Positions 57,479 to 64,000 of a stretch of 64,000 nucleotides of DNA are shown piece after piece. A program made the position numbers and the translations under genes. The DNA is taken from contig CM046877.1 of NCBI GenBank assembly GCA_025667525.1, positions 292,512,364 through 292,576,363 on the forward strand. The letters are read 5' to 3'. Each line of letters opens with the position of its first letter. Within the stretch, counting starts at the first letter, position 1. The notes beneath the pieces are model-generated. The model did not search any database, had not been told where the DNA came from, and was given only the letters and a program-made list of their open reading frames with translations. This DNA is from Glebionis coronaria (taxonomy: Eukaryota; Streptophyta; Magnoliopsida; Asterales; Asteraceae).

Positions 57479-59447
57479 ACTCCCCTCCACTTGACCATTG
57501 CCATGTCCTCATGCAATGCAGCATTTTAAAGCACCAAGTTACACTTTTCTCATAATTAACCAACCTTGGCCATTTTATGATTTGATAGACTAAACTATAC
57601 TACATGATGAATGATTTGAATATCTACAATGCAATTCAAAGGAATCAATTCTATTTATATCTTTTTAGATTTTTCATAAATGGTTTTGATGGAAATAACT
57701 CATAAAAAAATCAATGACTTAGATTAGGGCTTTGGTACCATGGATACTTATCACCCTCAAGTTTCACTTTCCCCATACCAAGCTTAAAAATAGGATCATT
57801 GTATTCACAAGTAAAAAGTGCATCAACTTATTCATGATAGTTAAATGTGGAACCGGTTATTATTTGAGCAAATTGCTTGTGGGCAAATTTGTCATTTATT
57901 TAAAGCGTGAAATATAAGAAATGTAAAATCCAAAAATAAGGAAGCACGGTTTTAATCCTAAGTAATCCTCTCATCCATTACTTGAAAAACCGCTCACAAT
58001 TAATACAAGTCCGTTTCAAGAGTAATAAGTCATTCGCCTTATGTGTAAAATCCTCATGTCATGCTTTCATAAGTAGCTACACACTCGCTAAGGAAAGGAA
58101 AATAAAACTCACGCAATAATTTACATCCGCCATCTTTTTGAGACTTTGGATCTTCAACCCCGCAACTCGTCAAGGTAATATTGGATTGGAGCAATCTATT
58201 GAATCCCCGCAACCCGTCAAGGTAATATTGGAACTCAATAGTCACTATAATTAACACCACACTGCCCCTCTTAGGAGTCTAACATTATTTTTTTTCTCTT
58301 TTTTTTTTCTTTTTTCTAGCCACTCATTTTTTTTCATAAGCCGCTCTTATTTTTCTTTATTCCTCACAAAGAAATTTGAAAAGAAGAAAAGGAAAAACAC
58401 CCGCTAAATATGGAGCATGACATAAGTCTAGTACACATAAAACGTGCTAACTTAGAATCTTAAGACGTACTCATATCAACCATAAATGATTAGCCAAAAA
58501 TGCATAAGAGATTACAAACCAATTAAAACCGTACTTGATTATTTATTAACAATTATATACATGCGAAGAAATTAGAGGCAAAGAAGAGAAGGGTATAGCC
58601 ACAAGTAATTGCCATGAAGTCTATCTAGCCCTTTTACACTTGCTTCAACTCTATCATTTCCCATTCCTCACAAATTTAAAATTTCAAAGAATGAAATTGG
58701 TGGATGCTTAGCCTAATAGACCAATGAAGGACTACATGGTTAAGGATACTAGCTAGAGAATGCTAAGATAAGCAAACTCGGGTTGAGTCAAAATATCCAT
58801 GGCGGGCCTAATATGTCAAAGAAATCTAAACTTGTTAAAACCATGTTTTATTATATCTTTCCTTTTTATATATTTTTGAATAAAAGAAGAAATATATATA
58901 CAATGCAAGTGTGTTATGCAAATGAAAAATGATTGATGCAAAAATTATGAATGCATATTTTTGTTGGCCAAAGTAAATCAAAAATTTGAAAAATGTTGAA
59001 AATTCAATTTTCCATGTTTCATGCAAGACAATGACAAGTTCTAGGTAAGGTCACTTCGATAGAAGACCCCCCTACACTTAAGCTAAACATTGTCCTCAAT
59101 GTTTAAGAGCATGGAAGTATAAAAACTTCCCCTACACTTATGACAATGAATAGACTTTGCTTAACCCAAGTTAAGGAAAGGACAACTATTAGTGAAATCA
59201 TGTTTAAGCACAAGGTGTCAATGAAAATTCACTAAAGTAACGAAGTGAACCGGATACAAGGGCCTCCTCTATAAGCTCCAAAGCATGAGATGAGTGAGAA
59301 ACCCTACAAACAATCATGAAGACAAAAGAAGGTCTCCCCTACACTTATCTCCAAGTCTATACCTTTATTTCTAACCTACAACACTCTAAACCTAGTTATA
59401 CGATGCTTGAGTTAATGAGTCTCTAGCTCGACTCGTCCCTCAATGAA
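57479..59447 (-). other. Element G downstream non-coding region with PPT and hairpins
   Basis: No gene seen. PPT 57479-57490, stem-loop 57496-57518, stem-loop 59095-59114 with PPT-like AAGTGTAGGGG copies near 59071, 59133 and 59338, and a post-stop stem-loop 59417-59434. A pyrimidine run (58286-58350) and a direct repeat (58158-58232) are specific to this element. Confidence 0.7.
58158..58232. repeat. Direct repeat of 28 bp in element G downstream region
   Basis: CCCCGCAACTCGTCAAGG... at about 58158-58185 recurs with one change at 58205-58232, 47 bp apart, each followed by GGTAATATTGGA. Confidence 0.8.
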
Positions 59448-60401
59448 TTAATTCATGGGGAAAATGGGGACCTCTTGGACCATTTCAACGGAAATGTCCT
59501 CCCCAAAGTAGTGTTTAACACGGTGACCATTCACTTTAAAATTTGGTCCATCGGGTTGGGACAACTCAAGAGTTCCATATGGAAACACTTGAGCAATAGT
59601 GAATGGACCGGACCATCTCGACTTAAGCTTGCCCGCAAAAAGCTTCAATCTTGAGTTAAAGAGGAGAACCGGCTCTCCAACTTTGAACTCACGATTCTTG
59701 ATCTTAGCATCATGCAATTTCTTAGTCTTTTCCTTGTAAAGCAAAGAATTCTCATAGGCATTGGCTCTCAACTCATCCATCTCGTTGAGTTGATCTTTCC
59801 TATGTGAACCGGCTTGGTTTAAATCAAAGTTAGCCCACTTGAGAGCCCAAGATGCCTTATGTTCTAAATCAAATGGGAGGTGGCACGCTTTTCCATAGAC
59901 AAGCCTATAAGGAGTACAACCAATTGGTGTTTTAAAAGCCGTCCTAAACGCCCACAAAGCATCATCAAGCTTATCCGACCAAGAAGCTCGATGTTCTCCC
60001 ACCGTTCTCTCTAAAATCCTCTTTAAACCACGATTTGTGACCTCGGTTTGACCATTTGTTTGAGGGTGATACGCGGTAGAAAGTCTATGATTCACTCCAT
60101 ATTTCTTCATAACTCTCGTGAATTGATCATTACAAAAGTGCGTACCACGATCACTTATGATGGCCCGAGGTACACCAAATCTAGCAAATAATTGTTTCGA
60201 AAACTTTACAACCACTCTAGCATCATTAGTAGGTAAGGCTTTAGCCTCCACCCACTTGGACACATAATCCACCGCCACAAGTATATACTTGTTTCCCTTA
60301 GAGGATGGAAAAGGTCCCATGAAATCTATTCCCCATACATCAAATACCTCACACTCTTGGATAAAATTTTGTGGCATCTCATCACGTTGTGTAATTTTTC
60401 C
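59448..60401 (-). CDS. pol: Element G integrase (core and C-terminus)
   Basis: Open in the same frame as the upstream pol. A TAA at 60402-60404 interrupts the zinc domain just after CDVCQR, where the relatives have Gln (CAA), a single C-to-T change. Downstream: [15 protein letters not shown] (60320), SDRGTHFCN (60145), [12 protein letters not shown] (60060), the C-terminal domain with [11 protein letters not shown], ending VPIFPMN at 59448. Catalytic residues are present; no chromodomain. Confidence 0.9.
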   Translation of the reverse strand, partial: GKITQRDEMPQNFIQECEVFDVWGIDFMGPFPSSKGNKYILVAVDYVSKWVEAKALPTNDARVVVKFSKQLFARFGVPRAIISDRGTHFCNDQFTRVMKKYGVNHRLSTAYHPQTNGQTEVTNRGLKRILERTVGEHRASWSDKLDDALWAFRTAFKTPIGCTPYRLVYGKACHLPFDLEHKASWALKWANFDLNQAGSHRKDQLNEMDELRANAYENSLLYKEKTKKLHDAKIKNREFKVGEPVLLFNSRLKLFAGKLKSRWSGPFTIAQVFPYGTLELSQPDGPNFKVNGHRVKHYFGEDISVEMVQEVPIFPMN

Positions 60402-62006
60402 TTATCTTTGACAAACATCACAAAATTTCACCATCTCTTGGGCATCCTTGTAAATGGAAGGCCAATAGTAACCCGAATCAAAGACTTTCTTGGCGGTGTA
60501 GTTAGGCCCAAAATGTCCACCCGTAGGTCCTTTATGACATGCCTCTAAGATTTTAAATGTCTCGGGCCCATCTACACACCGTCTAATGATTTGGTCCGCA
60601 CATTGCCTAAAAAGATATGGATCATCCCAAAAGTAATACTTAACTTCCTTTAGAAACTTTTTCTTTTGCTGGTAAGTTAGACCCTCAATAAGCACATTGC
60701 CCACAAGATAGTTTGCGATATCCGCAAACCAAGGTGTGGCATCCTCTTGGGAAGAGATAGACATGAGCTCCTCTAGTGGAAAGGATTCATTGATTTCTTG
60801 ATGTGGGAAATCTCCTTGAAAAGGATGCTCAAGTCTACTCAAATGATCCGCCGCTAAATTCTCGGCCCCTTTCTTATCACGAATCTCTATCTTAAACTCT
60901 TGAAGCAACAAAACCCATCTCAAAAGCCTAGGCTTAGCATCTTGTTTGGTCATAAGATACTTGAGAGCGGAATGATCCGTATACACTATGGTTTTGGAAA
61001 GCACAAGATATGGTCTAAACTTCTCAAAAGCATAAACTATAGCAAGCAACTCTTTTTCCGTGGTAGTGTAATGAAGTTGTGCACCGGTCATGGTTTTACT
61101 CGCATAGTGTATAGGTTGAAAATGCTTATTAACTCTTTGTCCTAAGACGGCCCCCACCGCATAATCACTAGCGTCACACATAAGCTCAAAAGGTAATTCC
61201 CAATTTGGAGAAACCAAAACGGGAGCCTTAGTTAATTTTTCCTTAAGGGTCTCAAAAGAGTCTAAACAAGCTTGGTCAAAAATGAAAGGAGCTTCTTTCT
61301 CCAAGAGGTGAGTCATCGGTCTAGCTATCTTAGAAAAATCTTGTATAAAGCGCCTATAAAATCCCGCATGACCTAAGAAACTCCTCACACCTTTAACCGA
61401 GGTGGGTGGGGGAAGCTTAGCAATCACATCAATTTTAGCTCGATCAACTTCTAATCCCTTATTGGATATCTTGTGTCCTAAAACAATCCCCTCTTTCACC
61501 ATAAAGTGACATTTCTCCCAATTAAGCACCAAACGTGTTTCCTCACAATGCTTAAGCATTCTCTCAAGATTGGTGAGACATGAGCTAAAGGAGTTTCCAA
61601 ATACGGAAAAGTCATCCATAAAAACCTCCATGGTTTGCTCTATCATGTCATGGAAAATCGCCATCATGCACCGTTGAAACGTCCCCGGTGCATTACAAAG
61701 GCCAAAAGGCATCCTCTTGTAAGCAAATGTACCGTAGGGACAAGTGAATGTGGTCTTTTCTTGATCCTTAGGGTCAATGGGTATTTGAAAATAACCCGAA
61801 AAGCCATCAAGAAAACAATAGTACTCATTTCCCGCTAAGCGTTCAAGCATTTGATCCATAAAGGGAAGCGGGAAATGGTCTTTCCTAGTTGCTTCATTGA
61901 GTTTTCTATAATCAATGCAAACTCTCCAACCGGTCACAAGTCTCGTGGGAATAAGCTCATTGTTCTCATTCTCACCACGGTGATTCCACCCTTCTTTGGA
62001 ACACAA
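60402..62006 (-). CDS. pol: Element G RT, RNase H and integrase zinc domain
   Basis: Frame entered after a small deletion near 61970 (within the RT segment between KKGG and NELIPTR). RT palm with [20 protein letters not shown] (61900), F-M-D-D (61615), connection, RNase H with [14 protein letters not shown] (61170) and [20 protein letters not shown] (60965), linker, HHCC zinc domain (60560-60420). It ends at the TAA described for the integrase. Confidence 0.9.
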   Translation of the reverse strand: MCSKEGWNHRGENENNELIPTRLVTGWRVCIDYRKLNEATRKDHFPLPFMDQMLERLAGNEYYCFLDGFSGYFQIPIDPKDQEKTTFTCPYGTFAYKRMPFGLCNAPGTFQRCMMAIFHDMIEQTMEVFMDDFSVFGNSFSSCLTNLERMLKHCEETRLVLNWEKCHFMVKEGIVLGHKISNKGLEVDRAKIDVIAKLPPPTSVKGVRSFLGHAGFYRRFIQDFSKIARPMTHLLEKEAPFIFDQACLDSFETLKEKLTKAPVLVSPNWELPFELMCDASDYAVGAVLGQRVNKHFQPIHYASKTMTGAQLHYTTTEKELLAIVYAFEKFRPYLVLSKTIVYTDHSALKYLMTKQDAKPRLLRWVLLLQEFKIEIRDKKGAENLAADHLSRLEHPFQGDFPHQEINESFPLEELMSISSQEDATPWFADIANYLVGNVLIEGLTYQQKKKFLKEVKYYFWDDPYLFRQCADQIIRRCVDGPETFKILEACHKGPTGGHFGPNYTAKKVFDSGYYWPSIYKDAQEMVKFCDVCQR

Positions 62007-64000
62007 TGAACCGGGCTAACCCATGGAGAGTCGGAAATGGGGTAAATCATACCCGCATCTAAGAGTTTAATCACTTCCTTCTTAATAACCTCATGGATTT
62101 TTGGGTTAACTCTCCTTTGGTTTTGAATGGCGGGTTTATAGTCATCCTCCATAAGGATTTTGTGAGTACAAAAATGTGGATCAATTCCCCTTATGTCGGA
62201 TATTTTCCATGCTAAAGCTTTCTTATGTTTCTTAAGAACTTCAATAAGTTGCTCTTTCTCATCCTCTTTCAACTCTTTAGCAATAATCACCGGTAATTGG
62301 TCTTTTCCTTCTAAGAAAGCATATTCTAAGTGAGATGGAAGTTCCTTAAGTTCAATGGAAGGTGGACTCTCTATGGAAGGTTTTACTATGGAAGGTTCCT
62401 CAATGGTAATCTCTTGTGGACTAGGAGAAGGAATAGGGTCCTCATTGAGCAACTTTTGGATTGTAAGAATATCTTCTTCCCAATTAATGGGAGAATCATC
62501 ATCACCAAGAAAGTTAGACTCAAATTCCTCCAATAGGAAATCACTCTCTCCAAAAGGTGTTAAAGAGGGAGCAATTGAGGCCACGGTTTCAACATGGGGA
62601 ATCTCATCACTAGCACTCTTACAAGCATCATGAAAGTGTTCATTACACACTTCATCTAGCACATCCACAATGTTAATAGTCTCACAAGGTCTAGACTCCT
62701 TAACCTCTTTTCTATCACAAACTTTCCCTAATTTAAACACCACTCTCTCATCTTCTACTCTCATAATTAATTCTCCTTCCGCCACATCTATCAAGGTACG
62801 ACCCGTTCTCAAAAACGGTCTACCAACAATCAAAGGCACTCTAGTATCCATGTCATAATCGACCACTACAAAGTCGGCCGGAAAGGTAAACTTATCCACA
62901 CCTACAAACACATCTTCCGCTATACCTACGGGGTGAGCTATGGTTCGGTTGGCTAGTTCAAGAGTCATCCTAGTGGGAGTGAGCTCGGGAAGAGATAGTT
63001 GTTTCCAAACCGATAAAGGCATGAGATTTATTCTCGCCCCTAAATCCGCCAAGGCCATGCAATTTTCAACACCGGGAAAATTACAAGGTATCAAGAAGCG
63101 CCCCGGATCTTCAAGTTTTGTTGGTAAGGTTTTAAGTAACACCGCGGAACAATTTTCATTAAGTGATGTTTTGGGCAAATCAACCAATTTTTCTTTGTTT
63201 GAGAGCAAATCCTTGAACATCTTAGCAAACTTTGGCATATAAGCAAGAGCTTCCGCAAAGGATATGTTGATATTGAGTTGCTTGAACATCCTTAAGAAAT
63301 TGGAGACTTGGATGTCATCTTTGTTCTTTAACTTGTCCTTTTTCAACCTTGAAGGGTATGGAAGAGTAGGTTTTGGTGTAGGTGGAATAGGTGTTGTGGT
63401 GGAAGATTTGTCTTTGTTAGCTTCTTCATTGGGAAGTGTGGAAGGTAAAGGAGAAGTATGAGGTGGTTGAGAAGGTGTGTTTGAGTGAATAGGAGCATTT
63501 TGAGGAGGTGGAGTAGAAGTAGAAGGCTTGTCACAAGTAGGAGCACAAGTGGGTTGAACAAGAGTAGGTTTAGGAGGTGAAGGATCCTTTGTTGTTGTTC
63601 CACTCCTTGTTGTAATAGCATTAACATTGGCCCTAGGGTTTGTTTGTGTGTTAGAAGGTAAAGCCCCTTGTGGTCTTTGAGTTACCGCCACTAAAACCCT
63701 ATTGATTTGGTCACTCATTCTTTTCTCCATTTCACGCATTTTCTTATCAACATACTCTTGAGTCTCTTGCATCCCATATCCTTGATTTGGAACTTGAGGG
63801 TAAGCTTGATTTGGTATTGGAGCATATGCTTGATTGGGAATAAATGGAAGTGGTTGATTAAATCCTTGTTGTGGTGGATAAAAGGTATTTGCTTGAGGTT
63901 GAAATTGATTGGATGCCTTGTAGTTATTTCCATGATATGGTGGTCTTTGTCCTTGATTCCTTGGTAAAATTTGAGGAGTATTTTGTGGAATTTGGGTGGG
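61934..64000 (-). CDS. gag-pol: Element G gag C-terminus, protease and RT start, cut by window edge
   Basis: Coding continues to the right edge; the ATG at 63772 is internal, since the frame stays open above it with repeated PNQAY/PNQGY units and a Gln/Pro-rich spacer. Then a short coiled-coil-like segment (63770-63690), TTRSGTT (63600), a Pro/Thr/Ser-rich stretch, the [18 protein letters not shown] segment, protease [11 protein letters not shown] (63025-63055), acidic linker, and RT start [15 protein letters not shown] (62000). Frame shifts near 61970. The gag capsid and zinc knuckle lie outside the window, so the UGA seen in B and C cannot be tested here. Confidence 0.88.
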   Translation of the reverse strand, partial: PTQIPQNTPQILPRNQGQRPPYHGNNYKASNQFQPQANTFYPPQQGFNQPLPFIPNQAYAPIPNQAYPQVPNQGYGMQETQEYVDKKMREMEKRMSDQINRVLVAVTQRPQGALPSNTQTNPRANVNAITTRSGTTTKDPSPPKPTLVQPTCAPTCDKPSTSTPPPQNAPIHSNTPSQPPHTSPLPSTLPNEEANKDKSSTTTPIPPTPKPTLPYPSRLKKDKLKNKDDIQVSNFLRMFKQLNINISFAEALAYMPKFAKMFKDLLSNKEKLVDLPKTSLNENCSAVLLKTLPTKLEDPGRFLIPCNFPGVENCMALADLGARINLMPLSVWKQLSLPELTPTRMTLELANRTIAHPVGIAEDVFVGVDKFTFPADFVVVDYDMDTRVPLIVGRPFLRTGRTLIDVAEGELIMRVEDERVVFKLGKVCDRKEVKESRPCETINIVDVLDEVCNEHFHDACKSASDEIPHVETVASIAPSLTPFGESDFLLEEFESNFLGDDDSPINWEEDILTIQKLLNEDPIPSPSPQEITIEEPSIVKPSIESPPSIELKELPSHLEYAFLEGKDQLPVIIAKELKEDEKEQLIEVLKKHKKALAWKISDIRGIDPHFCTHKILMEDDYKPAIQNQRRVNPKIHEVIKKEVIKLLDAGMIYPISDSPWVSPVHCVPKKGGITVVRMRTMSLFPRDL

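Noticed and set aside
57700..59447. Possible env-like gene downstream of integrase
   Set aside because: Some Athila elements carry an env-like frame after pol, but no frame of meaningful length with signal or membrane segments is present in this region of any of the elements here.

Overview
The window is plant nuclear DNA, almost certainly from a eudicot with a repeat-rich genome. It is built almost entirely of nested Ty3/gypsy LTR retrotransposons of the non-chromovirus Athila lineage. Support for this: gag with a CCHC knuckle, a D-L-G-A protease, reverse transcriptase (RT) with an F-M-D-D box, RNase H, an HHCC plus DDE integrase without a chromodomain, long LTRs, and primer-binding sites (PBS) matching the 3' end of plant tRNA-Asp. 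I see no intact host gene, no rRNA, no functional tRNA and no CRISPR. An Asteraceae host is only a guess.

Six Athila-type elements are named here by position. A (minus): 3' LTR 1-2269, downstream region, then pol broken in two (4059-5750 and 28354-29365). B (plus, 5751-28348) sits inside A's RNase H coding region with target duplication GACGT. C (plus, 16815-28002) sits inside B's 3' LTR with target duplication ATGAG. E (minus): 3' LTR about 32983-34905, downstream region, and a coding remnant at 54089-54946. D (minus, 36826-53976) sits inside E's downstream region with target duplication ACGGG; it has 4.4-kb LTRs and is nearly intact. G (minus, from 54948 past the right edge) appears inserted in E's coding region. 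Order of events: A, then B, then C on the left; E, then D and G on the right.

Between the two nests (29366-32982) lie two short Ty1/copia-like LTRs whose primer-binding sites face each other, non-coding internal sequence, and a stretch with CACGTG boxes and a TATA box that may be an orphan host promoter.

Gag-pol of B, C, D and G would each give one polyprotein but is broken by a few frameshifts or stops. B and C share an in-frame UGA at the same cysteine codon of the gag zinc knuckle. E lacks RT, RNase H and integrase; its polyprotein runs from the post-protease linker into a short hydrophobic tail. All six elements share a structured downstream region: a hairpin just after the stop, a second hairpin about 330-410 nt later followed by a polypurine-tract (PPT)-like motif, and a third hairpin before the true PPT. 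The third stem shows a compensatory base change between families. These RNA-structure candidates, the shared UGA and E's pol-less polyprotein are the observations most worth following.
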